Shown in pieces: positions 39,134 through 51,200 of a DNA stretch of 64,000 nucleotides. Source of the DNA: Trypanosoma brucei gambiense DAL972 (taxonomy: Eukaryota > Euglenozoa > Kinetoplastea > Trypanosomatida > Trypanosomatidae); contig NC_026744.1 of NCBI RefSeq assembly GCF_000210295.1, positions 1,984,001 through 2,048,000 on the forward strand, given 5' to 3'. Made by a program: the position numbers and the translations under genes. Position 1 is the stretch's first letter, and the number at the start of each line of letters is the position of its first letter. Below the pieces are notes generated by a model, which was not told the DNA's origin, ran no database searches, and saw only the letters and a list, made by a program, of their open reading frames with translations.

Positions 39134-39163
39134 ATGAGGGGGACTGGAGACTATGACATCTAG
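39134..39163 (+). other. Nine-codon upstream ORF overlapping the PPR-protein start
   Basis: The first AG after the pyrimidine tract upstream of the PPR gene is at 39131-39132. An mRNA spliced there has an ATG two bases after the junction (39134), opening a nine-codon frame that ends at 39163, past the main ATG at 39153 and in another frame. A second AG at 39148-39149 would skip it and leave a 3-base native leader. Choice between the two AGs could set protein output. Confidence 0.5.
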
Positions 39164-41993
39164 CGTAACCGGGCCCCCTTCTAGCTTTGCGGCGGCAGCG
39201 AAGGTCCTTTTTGACTCTGCGAAGAAGGTGGGGGCTGTGAAACCACTAGGTACGACAAGCAAGTTATACGCTCATCAACTGAAAAAAATTCAAAGCCAAA
39301 GCCGAAAGAAGGGTGGTTCCCTGGGAAACGTGTCGTACAATGTAGCTGAATTTCTCGAAGCTCATCGGGCATCCCAAGTAAAATCCTCTCAGGGTCCCAT
39401 TTTCCATACCCGGTGTGTTCCCCTCATAGATATTCCGCTGAAGAAAACGAAACAAACGGGATCAGGCATGCAGAAGACTTCGTCGAACGAGGCACCACTG
39501 TTGAACCTCCATAAGAGGCAGCCCCACCTCGCGGCAACCCATGATATGTCGAAGGAAGCGGTACCGGTTGGTGGAGTTGCAGGGGTCGGACCACAGGTAC
39601 CGAAGTTGGCCCCTCCAAAATTGGATTCCGTTCTTCTGCCGAAGGATGGGGAGGCAAAACGACAGCCGTGGGTACATCATACGGATACACACGCAGCGGA
39701 TCGCACATCGGCGACGGGAGGTGTGTTTTTAGCACCTGAGAGGATTTTGCACGGTGTTGCTCCTAGGGCCACAGTTGTTGAAGAGAAACCACTGTTTGAG
39801 AGCCCGTGTGTCACGGAGGCGAAGCCTCTTTCGTTCTTGGACCTGAAGGCGCGGCAACCAATGAAGGAAGTAGTGGAAGTAGTGGACAGACCCATCAAAC
39901 CATCCGTAACAGTACCGATATCTTCCGGAGGCTCCTCTGCCGCCAGCACCCGGGGCGGGGAGAACGCCCGAACCGAGACTATCTCTGTTGATGTCTGGGA
40001 ACTGCAACGCGAGCGAGAGCTAGAACAACTGCGGAAGGATCAAGAGAAAGCGGAAAAGGAACGGTTGGAAGCACGACGAGAAGAAGAGCATAACACTTTG
40101 GGCGATGAGTGGGTGCTGAGTAGAACCTTGGCTACTTCTCGGCCGCTTTGCGTGGGTGCGGTGAATGGTGCCCTAGAAAAGCTATACTTTTCGAGCGATT
40201 GGGAGACCTGCTTTCAGTTGTTCAAGGATCTGGTTTGTGCCCCAACGCCACCAGTTCCGTCAGTTTCTAAGCAAGCGGTTTGTTTGATGGAAAGGCACCT
40301 TCGGCGCGTTCCAGGTGCGCGTAGGAACGAACTTAAAGTTGCACTCTCAAAGGAGTTGAAGGAGAGGAAACTTCTTGACGAAGCAACTAGGTTTGATTTG
40401 AAACACACGTATTCTGAGGCTTTTCTCCAGGTTTATCGCTCTGCGTCAAGCAGCGTAAAGGATTCATTAGACCTTTGCACTACCGCGAAGGCGATATCGA
40501 CACTTGTCAGGTCAGGATCTTGGTTGGAGGCCGTCGAAGTGTTTCACAGGTCACAGCAACGTTTCTCCGACAAGGGTGGACGACTTGGTTTAGGGTTACT
40601 GGTGGAGTCTCGCTCACTGGACGGTGACGCGAGGACTGCACTTTCAGAGTATACATCAAAAACTCTAACCGCACAGGGGCGTTTTGGGAAGTTACATAGC
40701 ATTGAGCTTGTAAAGTTGAGTAAGGGCGGTCAGAAGCGACATTTACTGTCACAGCTTATTGAATCTGGCCACGTGGACGAAGTTATTTATGCCGAGCTTC
40801 TGCGTACAACGAAGGAAAATGTAGAGGATGTTCTTGAGGAGATCGGCAAAAGGGGACTAAATGTTGAAGATCCAGCTATTCTAGCGGCTTTATGCTGGAG
40901 GTCATTTGATGTTGAAAGCCCCCAAGTCCTGTTCCGCGAGATTGAACGGCAAGAGGCAAAAATAGGAATCCGACCGGCACACGTGCTGGCGGCTGTTGCA
41001 ATGGCTAGGGCTTCGAAATCGGAACACACCCTCCGTTCTACGATTCAGATACTGAAGAAAAAGCCCAACTTTAGGTGTAAGTTCGTACTAAGAAAGTTGT
41101 TGCCTCTGTTATACGAAAGGCGGATGAACAGCGAAATCGTGGAGCTTGCAGAAATTTACGCTAGTAACCTACCCATAGCAGTGGCACTGCCCCAGGCTGT
41201 TGGATTCATCAATAGCGCCTTAATCGCGCAAGGGAAGAATCCGTTGTCAACCCACCTAGCTAGTGATTTAAACCTTTCTGGCAAAGCAGTGGTGGGAGAC
41301 ACGGGTGATGCGACACAGCTAACAATTCCAAGGGCGCCGGAATCTGTTGCCTCCACAGAGGCAATGTTTCAATGCGTGAAGGAAAGGGATTGGCTGAGGG
41401 CATTGGAGCTACTAGGTGCATTCTCATTGCATAGTGCGGGAGACCCTGACGTTGGAATGCGCTCTGTTATGTACAATTGCGCACTCAACGCATCTGTGGA
41501 GAAACGCGAAATTGTGATGGCGATTTATAAACAAATGATAGAGAGGGGCGTACAAGTTAATGCGACCACGAGCAACGCACTTCTTAGCTGCTTCATAGGA
41601 TCTTCTGAATGGGAGGAAAGCATTGAATTCTACAAAAGGACAGACTCGTCGCTGCGTGACGGCGGCACGTATTCTATAATGCTTTCCCTTTTCGGTAAAA
41701 ATGGAATGTGGAGAGAAGCATGCGAAGTTTTCCAGGACGCACGGGTAGGATTGGCTAAGGCACCTCCGGCAATCTTTAGGCTTGGTATCAACGCTGCGCA
41801 TAGTCACAATTGGGAAGCCACTTTGAGTATTTTTGGAAACTTCTTGAAGGCGCATGGCATTCAAAACATTAGTGACTCTGTTGTCGATAAGGTAGTCCGA
41901 TGTCTCTCACAAAACAACAGGACGACTGAGTTAAAAAAAGTGGAGATGGAAGTATCGAAAATGAAAGGAAAGAACAAGGCGAAGAAAAAATAG
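39153..41993 (+). CDS. PPR-like helical-repeat protein, probably mitochondrial RNA-binding
   Basis: A 946-aa protein. The N-terminal third (to ~300) is low-complexity and basic, then a short charged coiled stretch (RERELEQLRKDQEKAEKE) leads into degenerate helical hairpins of about 35 residues to ~930. The best ones near the C-terminus read like pentatricopeptide repeats: YNCALNASVEKREIVMAIYK, NALLSCFIGSSEWEESIEFY and MLSLFGKNGMWREACEVFQ. Trypanosomes have many PPR proteins, nearly all in mitochondrial RNA metabolism or the mitoribosome. The tail KKVEMEVSKMKGKNKAKKK is Lys-rich. The N-terminus (MTSSVTGPPSSFAAAAKVLF) is a possible presequence. Specific RNA target unknown. Confidence 0.75.
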   Translation: MTSSVTGPPSSFAAAAKVLFDSAKKVGAVKPLGTTSKLYAHQLKKIQSQSRKKGGSLGNVSYNVAEFLEAHRASQVKSSQGPIFHTRCVPLIDIPLKKTKQTGSGMQKTSSNEAPLLNLHKRQPHLAATHDMSKEAVPVGGVAGVGPQVPKLAPPKLDSVLLPKDGEAKRQPWVHHTDTHAADRTSATGGVFLAPERILHGVAPRATVVEEKPLFESPCVTEAKPLSFLDLKARQPMKEVVEVVDRPIKPSVTVPISSGGSSAASTRGGENARTETISVDVWELQRERELEQLRKDQEKAEKERLEARREEEHNTLGDEWVLSRTLATSRPLCVGAVNGALEKLYFSSDWETCFQLFKDLVCAPTPPVPSVSKQAVCLMERHLRRVPGARRNELKVALSKELKERKLLDEATRFDLKHTYSEAFLQVYRSASSSVKDSLDLCTTAKAISTLVRSGSWLEAVEVFHRSQQRFSDKGGRLGLGLLVESRSLDGDARTALSEYTSKTLTAQGRFGKLHSIELVKLSKGGQKRHLLSQLIESGHVDEVIYAELLRTTKENVEDVLEEIGKRGLNVEDPAILAALCWRSFDVESPQVLFREIERQEAKIGIRPAHVLAAVAMARASKSEHTLRSTIQILKKKPNFRCKFVLRKLLPLLYERRMNSEIVELAEIYASNLPIAVALPQAVGFINSALIAQGKNPLSTHLASDLNLSGKAVVGDTGDATQLTIPRAPESVASTEAMFQCVKERDWLRALELLGAFSLHSAGDPDVGMRSVMYNCALNASVEKREIVMAIYKQMIERGVQVNATTSNALLSCFIGSSEWEESIEFYKRTDSSLRDGGTYSIMLSLFGKNGMWREACEVFQDARVGLAKAPPAIFRLGINAAHSHNWEATLSIFGNFLKAHGIQNISDSVVDKVVRCLSQNNRTTELKKVEMEVSKMKGKNKAKKK

Positions 41994-42200
41994 GTATAAG
42001 GCACGGGGCTCATTTGATGTAACACCTGTTAGCGTAAACGGAGGAATACATAACCACCCCCTTGCCCGTAATCAGTTGGTTTTACACGTCCATGCCCCCC
42101 CCTTTTACGTAGGTGCACTGGTTAGTGGTGGTGCAACATGTCACCTATACGTACTCTCTGTGGAGGACTCTGCTGGTGCATCGTTGCATTACTTTTGTTC

Positions 42201-42233
42201 ATTTCCTTTTTTTTTTTTGATACTGACGACTAG
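42201..42233 (+). promoter_or_regulatory. Trans-splice tract and AG acceptor of the BEACH gene
   Basis: A T-rich tract (42201-42218, with a 12-T run at its end) is followed by the first AG at 42232-42233, leaving a 17-base leader before the ATG at 42251. Confidence 0.65.
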
Positions 42234-42250
42234 GTTTAGTAGAACGCAGA

Positions 42251-45200
42251 ATGGCTTTGGTTGGTGGGGAGCACCGCGTAACCGAAGACATCGTTGCGGT
42301 GAAGTATCTAGAATCGGTCAGGAGGCTGTACTTCAATCCTCATGCTAAAGACTTAGAGCGGAGAACTGTGCACCTCCTGGCGCAGCTTCTTGCATGCCCT
42401 CCCCACTCCTTGCTGGTGTGGGACTCTCTGAGAAGGACTAGATTGCTTACCACTGTCGCCCGGGTATTAGGGTCGGAGAAAAAGCTTCAAGGTCTTTTAT
42501 CGGTAGGTGGGAGACCCGAGGATTACTTGAGGGTTGTGGAGCTTGCTTCCAACTCGAGCCCATGCGAATGCATGAATCATCTCACGAAAGGTGAAGACAG
42601 CCATACCGAGTTGGAGCCATTCTTCGCGGTCCTTGGTCGGTTAGGGAAGTTGGATTGTGATGCTGCTACCTACCGTGCTTGCTATGATTCGTTTGCGAGG
42701 GCAGTCTCTAATCTTCTCTCTGATGCCCGGAACTGTGCTCGTCTCGTTCGAGCAGACATATCACCCATAAAAATACTTTTCAATACATTGAAGGGTTCCC
42801 CGTCGAGCAGAATTGACGTTTCCCTTTGTGTGCTACGGGTTATTTTGCAGATACTTTTGCATACGGCCGCCTTTACATGCATTTGGATAAAGGAATTTAG
42901 CGATTTGGACGGACCTTCGACGTGCCTGTCCGTGGTTCTTACGTGGTGCGGAACATGCGAAGATCCGAGTCTTCCTCTGAGTACCGAATCTACCGTAGTG
43001 TTTGATCTTCTTTGCTTATTGCTTTCTTTTCCCGGTAATGGACGGGGGCCCAGCAGTGCACTTTACATGTATCTGAGGGGCTGCCACTGGGAGGCTGAGA
43101 ATCTGGAGGTCGGTCCGCTGGATGATACGGCAACAATAGGTATGTTTGGGCTCAACGTGCTTGTGGAAGCTTGTTCCATCGCCATGAATTTTCGTCCTGC
43201 TATCTTTACTCACCTTGCCCGACTCCTCGTCCGGGCGCTGAAGCTGGGGGGCGACGACGTTGTGTCGGCTGGACTCGTGAGTGCAGCACTGGTTGCCGTT
43301 TTGAGGCAGTATGCCAAATTTTGTGATGACTGTGATAAAACGATATTAGCTATCGTCCGTTTGTGTGTAACAGTTTGCAGCTGCCACGGGGCTTACGATG
43401 CGCAAACTGAAGGGGCTACCCAACTTTGTACGCTAGTGGTAGAGCTCGTATGTGATATGAGGGGACATATATCGAGATGCACTGTCCAGGCTGTCATGTG
43501 CTTAACCAGCCGCGTAAATGCAGAGTCTACGTTCACAAGGCTCTTCTCCGTTCACTTACTCGAGAGGCTGGAAGGGAGGTTAGCCATTTCACAGGATCCC
43601 GCTGAGGTGTATTTGTTTCTTCAAATGATGAATGAAATATGTGGGAATGTTCCCGTCCTACGAAGGGAATTCATGCTTACTCTCAACACTCTTTTCCAGC
43701 TGTTGGGTACTGAGGCGAAGAACGGCCGCGAGACGCTTATGTTGTGTGTGGATTTGCTCTCGACCATGTGTAGAGATGATGAAGAAACAACTTTTAATAT
43801 CTATGCCGGGCTGCGGGAATTCATCACACGGAGCGATTTTTGCTCAGTTGATTCCATCCGGCTCGGGTGCTGGGGTCTGCAGGCGCTGATAGATCTGCTG
43901 GCGCATGCTTCGTCGTCTTTAACGCATTTTGCTGACTCTGTTGACTTCCTCGTAACGTGCGTTGAGAAACTGTGTGTTGCCATGTGCCGGGCGTTTGACT
44001 CACAGATGACGGTTACAGAATGTTTTGGGGTACCTTCCCAAATTTTAGGTCCGCAACCATTGGAGGTAGGCGACTTCGATGTGAATCCAGGCAGTGTCGT
44101 ACCGAACGTGTATTATTTTTATTGCCAATTCTTAGTTCTTGGACTCCATGCACTATGTTACATTCAGGCTACATCAACAGGTACGTTCTTCAGGGATCTA
44201 CCCGCGAAACTTGAACGGGTATTGGCTAGGGGGCCTTTTCTCCGGTGTAGGGTGTACACTTCTGCGGTTGTTCGTGCCCTTATTGCGATGGCATCGTCCA
44301 CCTCATCTGTTGTTTTTGACGAAGTATTCTTCGCCAACAGAGGTGACTGTGCCCAATGGTTTGCAGGATGGGGTGCTGTGCATCGTCATTCATGGAGGTT
44401 TAACACGTCGTTCGGTGACGTTTCTTTTTTTCACGAGAGGCAGCGGATTGTCCACATTGGGTACTTTTGGTGTCTGCAGCGGCTTCTTCTACAGCTCTCG
44501 GATACTTCTCAGAAGTCGATGCTTGGCGCGTCGGTACTGGAGCTTTGGTTCAATGTTTTTTCCAACTCGTCCGAAAACATCTACATCTTGATGGATAGTA
44601 AGATGACCCTCACCTTGGCGAGCCTTTGTGCCGTTTCGGCTGCCGATGATTGCGAGTATTCGTTTGAAAGATATGAGATACTTCTTAAAACAATGCATGA
44701 AATGGGGGTATACGGGATGGACTGCGCATCCGTACTATACCTTCTCCGGTTATGCTTGTGCGACCGCGATAGCTCCTCTGTCCTGTACAACGACGAGGCA
44801 ACTGTGAAAGTGCTATCTACTTTAAAGACCCTGTTGCGTCAGTCTCTCCCAAGCAATGGACCGGTGCTGTTTTACGGTGTTTCCTCAGGGTGTACGCCGC
44901 AGTCGCACTTTTGCAACAACACTGCGGCTTTACAGGTGAGGGGACCACGCATTGGTGGAGGAGTTGATATCCCTGTTCTCCTTGGCAGGGTGAAGTCCGA
45001 CAGGTGTTTTTCGTTTGTTCTTTGGTTTCTCCTCGAACCGAAGTCGCCACATACAGTTGAGGAGGTAGACATTATTTTGATGTCAATAGCTTTTAATCGA
45101 AACAGCGCATTTATTCAGCTTGTTTACACTGTCCAAGGAACGTTGCACCTGCGGGTGATACTGAGGTCAGCTGAAGATCGAAACCAGCAGCAGCAGCGGC

Positions 45201-48200
45201 TTCATTCTGAATACGTTTTGTTCTCCAATGATGAAATACCAACCAAAAGGTGGTGCATGGTATCGATGCTAGTGTCTCAAAAGCGCACCAAATCATTTGG
45301 TAGAAACCCTAAATATTTGCTGAACGTTCAACTTTCATTGTACACAGGGAGTCAAGCCGATGCCCAGCCATCAGTAGTGATGAAGCTGAGTGATATAAGG
45401 TGTCATGGAACGTGTAAGGGCGGTCAGTTGCTCCGAGAGGTAAACATGGTTTCGCTTGTCATGACGGATGGACCGCCAACTAACTATCCGCGGCGGTTTC
45501 TTTTGGGTTCGCTTGGCGCGTTCGGTGGAGTGCTCTCGCGGGTTGAGGTGGAGATGCTCTTTGCCATGGGAAGTGACTCCTTGTTTTCACTCCATTTCAT
45601 GGACAAGAAATTTGTGAATAATCTCTTTCCGGCGCTGGCCTACATGTCTGAGAGAAACCGAGGAAAACACGGGGCGCAGCTTATGCGATTGGCAGTGCCG
45701 TGGTTGGCGCAGGGTTACGCCAACGCGGAGAATGCCATTTTGGCTTCTACGTTCCCCTTTGCAGTGTATCAGAAAAGGGAGCGACAGGTGGTTGTCGCTG
45801 GCGTGCGCAACGGCGACCTCTGCGTCGAGTCGAACGCAGAATACCTTCAACCCACCAATGACAGACCAAAAGTGCAGGGCAGCAGCGCTGAGGAGACGCT
45901 TCCACCGGCTTCTGCGCGGTCAGTAAAGAGTGGAACACGGATCCCTGTACCGATTTTTCTGGGCGTGCGCTCCGTGTCCGATTTGCAGAACTCTGGGGTT
46001 GCGCGGGAAGACATGTTAGCGCTGTTGAATGCGCCACAGTTTATATGCAGCACGCCCCTGTATTCCATTTTGGATGCGCTAGGTGGTCCACCTTTCTTCT
46101 TGTGTTTTTCCTCCTTGCAACTTCCCCACTCGGGGGCATTCGAGGAGGCGTGGGAATGTGCATGCGCTGCAGTTAAATGGCACACAACTAACAATCTACT
46201 TTGCCCTAAGGCCCAACGTGGGGACGCCCATCTCCTTGCGTTAGTCAAAGCCTTGCTTTATCATCGGATACATGTATCAGAGACAACGGCATCCTCCTTG
46301 TGCGATGTTGTCGGTGACCGACTCATCACCCGTATGGATATTCTACCACTTCTTCTTGAGTTTACTGTTTGGGCGAGGGATACCGGTGCTTTTCGCTTTG
46401 TTGTGGGTAAATTGCGTCAGTATATCCTTGACGATGTGTATGGCCGTTTCAACAGACAAATACTTGGTGCTGGTCGTCATGTTGCGTCAACTGAGGGCGA
46501 ATGCAATGCTTTGGAGGAGTTTCTTTTGCATCTTCACATACACTTTTCAGAAGGCATTGTTGGTAGTTGGGATACCTCTCTCATTCCCTTTGCCACAGAG
46601 TTTCTGACGGCTCTGTGCCAAACGGCGACTCACGCGAGAAGGGTTGTGAAGGCGGCCACTGCGCTGCTCGCTTTGGACAAACCCTTGACGTCCGCGGCGA
46701 TAGAGTGGGTGATTGGCCTCTTAGAGGCTGTGTTTTATTTAATGAACGAGAATGTTATTCTTTGTGGAAATGAATCTGCGAGTTTAGCTGAAGACATTAC
46801 CGCCATTTTTAAGTCTTCACACGAGGCCGTGCGTCGCAAGGCACTGTCTTTGTTTTCACGCACACCAATGTCTAGGACCCAGTTAGACGCCGTAATAAGC
46901 CAGTACATGGTGAGGGGAGTCCTCTCTTCGGTTGACGACTTGCTCTCTGAGGAGGAGTTTCTTACTATTGTGGGGATCATTGAACGAAGCGCGGCCTCAG
47001 GTGACACCACTCGAGCTCGTGGGCTTCTGTATTTTCTCGTCACACTTCTTTCCCACGTCCCAAATGAAATTCGGTTGGGTATCCTGTCACTGCTCGAGGA
47101 GATAACGTGTGAAAGAGGCGCATTTGAGGGTGGGCTTCTTTCTCCTCTTGACACCGGTGGGTTCCCTGTCTCTCTGTTGTATGGCCGCTTGCTGCACGTG
47201 CTGCATATGGTAGAGGGCAATTGCTCCTCCTTGGTTGAGTCATTTGTGAGGTTGGTGATCCGTATGTGTGTGGGAATGGTTTCGGTCTCGTGTGAGAGAA
47301 ATGACATGAATTGTGGCCATCTCCTAGGTGAAGTGGGTCTAGCCTCTCTAACGTGTGTAGCGTCGATATTAAAACGTTCTGGGCGTGAGGGATCGCTTGA
47401 TGCTTGCATCAGCAGCGCGTTAATCCGGGCTTACCGGTATTCATCTGAAGTGTTACGTGCCTACAGCATGCATCTTGACAAGGGAACTGCTACCGGAGCG
47501 TTTCTGATGAGCTATGTTTCGTTCCTAAAATCCACTGCAATTGTTGTGATTCTTCTAAGTTGGTGTGAAAGAGACTATCGGCTCTCTAGTGAGGTGAAAG
47601 TAGAAGATGAGAGTTGCGTTTGCCATGCGGCGGCGGAGGCTTACTTGGCTCAGTTTTCGAAACCTATTCATTTTGGAGACCACCACCTTAGTGCCCGCCT
47701 CTGCATGTCATTTTTTGAAGGTGGGCAAAGGTTATTTTTCCAGTTGCAGCAAGCTAGCACCACTGGGCTTCACGCCAAGCAAGTAAAGCAGATCTCTCAG
47801 GAGTTACTGACACTGCAATGGAGAGTGGCAGTGACCCTACTAAATGACGCAGACACGAGCGGAGAAGATCTTATGAAAGAGCTTGCTCTTCTATATGTTG
47901 CAAGTAGCGGCAGCGCCAGTTATGGCTTTAAGTTTTCGACTTGGAAGGAGAGAGAGAGGTTGGTTGAACCACCATTGGGTTCCGACTGGAAGCATTTGCA
48001 ATTCGCTCCCGGTGCTTTAATTACTGAGCTTCTGAAAGTGGATTATGAGAGAGCGGTGAGGGAGAGCGCCCCATGGCTAATCGTTTCTAGAGGTGCATCA
48101 AGTCTTCTTAGTGAATCTCGGCTGGAGAATTCTAGTCGATACAACATGGCGGTGTCCATATGCCGTCTTGTGCGGTACAACAGCGGTATTTGGTCTAACG

Positions 48201-51200
48201 TGAAGGGGGGGTTTACTCCATTGTCCGTTGCGGAACTGGATTCGAACATCAAAACGAATGCTATGAGTATCGGAGGTGCCGCCTTAAAACCTCTACCAGA
48301 GGGGGGTGATGGTATTAGCGTACATTGGGAAGTGGAGTTTTCGCGTAGTGGTGTGGCTTCGCTGGAAAGGTACATCAATGATATTCACTCGACTGCACTT
48401 TCTTCACTTAATCAATGTAGTGAGCGGTTTGCTCTTCCCCTTTTGTCGGTAAGTGCTGAACAGGCATTGCAGCATCGGGAAAAAAGTGGACTGGCTGTAG
48501 AGCAGTACTGCCGCTCCGTTTTGCGGCAAGTAGCTTCTCATCGAAAATGTATCGAGGGGGAAAGCAAGGCAGTACTCGCTGCATATGCAGCCTATCGTTT
48601 TTCGTTAACACCATGGTGGGGTCAAAGTGTAAATCTCTATGTTGCATCCCCTGTGCCCATGAACCAGTGGGAGCTCGACCGTTTTACGGGACCTGAGTGG
48701 CAGCGCATTCGCTTTCGTCGCTTTGCACATGCCATGAGGGTTAAGCATGTGAAGTCCAAAGGCGATATGCTCCCATACGTTTATCGAGGTGACATTTCTT
48801 ACCCCGATGACACACAGCTGTTGGAAATTTACTCTGTTACGGCCGTTCCACAGTTGATCGGAGTCCACTGCGATGGACCTCAGCCTTTTGTGGCAAAGTG
48901 TGTCTTGGTTTTGCCCATGGACCGGGTTCCCATTACGCTGTACGTGTCGCCACATACCATTTCTTACGTTCACGACGAATCAGAACCGTCCCCAGATGCC
49001 ACAGAAAGGGGGGTTACAGCGACACAGGCAACGAAGGGCAACGGAGGCAGTTGTTTTTCAGGTCTTCCGTGTATCTCTGCGTCGGCCGACCAGGAGTCTG
49101 ACACGGTGGCTTGCAATGGAGATGTGCGTCGCTACCAGAGGGTGTTTGCTGTATCTTCTTTACGGGCAGTTTGGCCACGCCGTAATTTGCTTCAGCCATC
49201 TGCGCTTGAACTCCTTTTTTCGACTGGTGAAAGTATATTTTTGGTTTTTCATTCTCAGGACACGATGAAACTTGTCTCTGATATCGTCACTACCGTTGCA
49301 TGTCCTTATCTTGATAGGGCTCTGGTGTTAACGGAGGCAAACTTGAAGATGTGGTGTAATTGGTGGCGCGAAGGACGCATCACCAACTTCCACTATTTGA
49401 TGTACCTCAACTTTGCCGCGGGTCGGAGCTACGGGGATATGCGACAGTATCCGGTATTCCCGCATGTTGTGGCTGACTTTTCGTCACTCACGTTGGATTT
49501 GACGTCACCATCCACGTACCGCTGCCTCAAGAGGCCGATAGGTGCTCAAACCCCGGAGGGCATCCAAAGGGCAGCTAAAACTTATGCGGAGACCTCCACG
49601 GATGTGGGCATGGTTGTGGAAGCATCGTGTTGCGGGTCGCCTTATCACTACGGTTCCCACTACTCACCCTTGGGAGGCGCTCTTCATTACCTTGTTCGTG
49701 TGCAACCGTTTTCAGACTTTTTTATGAAGATGAATTCCAAGCTGGACGATGCGGGTCGTGTGTTTGATTCTGTTGGTGCAGCCTACGCGATAGCAACCTG
49801 TGGTAAAGATGTAAAAGAACTATTACCAGAGTTTTACTGTTTGCCCGAGTTGTTTGTTAATGCTAACCGTATACCATTCGGAACGAAGCAGGACGGGGAA
49901 GTCGTTAATGATGTGCAATTACCCCCTTGGGCGTCTACCCCTCGCAAGTTATCACAGACACTCAGAAGAGCACTGGAGGGTTGTTACGTCTCAGAAAATC
50001 TGCACTCGTGGATAGACTTAATATTTGGTTTCAGGCAGCGAGGAAAAGAGGCTGTCGCAGCACTGAACACGTTTCATCCTCTCACCTACGAGGGTTCTGT
50101 GAACCTCCCAAATATCAGTGATAACGTTCTCCGTTCCAGTCACGAAACACAGATTGACTGCTTTGGGCAAACTCCACTGCAGCTGTTCTCCCAGCCACAC
50201 AAATCACGGCGGAAGATAGCAGATATCACGTTCCGTCAAAGCCCATGTCCTACCCTCCGCTGCGATGCATCAAATTTGGCCCTTTGTGTTCTGCTGAACC
50301 CGGGACGACTCATCCCTGCGGGCGTTTGCAAACGTAGCTGCGGGACCACTGTTGTGTTTCCCCGAACGAAGTTGAACGGCATCGGAAGCAGTATTGATGA
50401 GGGCACCGAACGCAAAGCTCAAGATGGCCAAGTGCGGCCCTTGGTGCTACCGAAAGGTGTTTTTCCCTTCACAGTGGTTCACGAACAGGTTAGGGACTGT
50501 CTTCGTTACAAAGGCAGTTGTATTGTTTTGGTCGATGGCAAGGATGCGTCACACCAGACACGTTCATTTCATGTCGGATATGGGGAAATAACAGCTCTAA
50601 CGGTCGACTCACCAAATGTTTACGTGGGGATGGAGTCTGGAGCCATTCACATGCTAACGATGACGTATGACACTTTTCTGGAAGTTGAGTTGACCTTTCG
50701 TGATGGGAAGGGAGTGCGGCTAGGTGGGGAGGAGGTATTCCAGAGGTTTCTACAGGGTAAACTCAAATTCACTGAAAGCCGCCAGACAGCTTGTCGGACT
50801 TTGTGTGTGCTTTACGGTCACACCGCACGCGTGACTGCCCTATGCTTGTCCAGCGAGTGGGGCATTTTGGTCTCATCCTCCGAGGATTGCAACGTCGCAC
50901 TGTGGGATACGGAGCGCCGTGTGCTAATTCGTACTATCCCCAATCATCTCATGTCACCAGCGTACTCCAAATTTCCGATGAAAAGTGTCATGAACCACCG
51001 ACTACAGGGTAGCAGTGGGTCGTGGTATTTTGATCTCATCACTGTGAACGCGAAGCATGGGGACATTATTTTAGCGGGTGGTTCGCTCGCTGGTTTGCAC
51101 GAAGTCCGACGGTACTCCATCAATGGTGAGTTTTTGGGTTTCTACTCGCTGGGGGAAACTCCGGCAACTGCCATTCTTTCAGTCGGTGATATTGTGTTTG

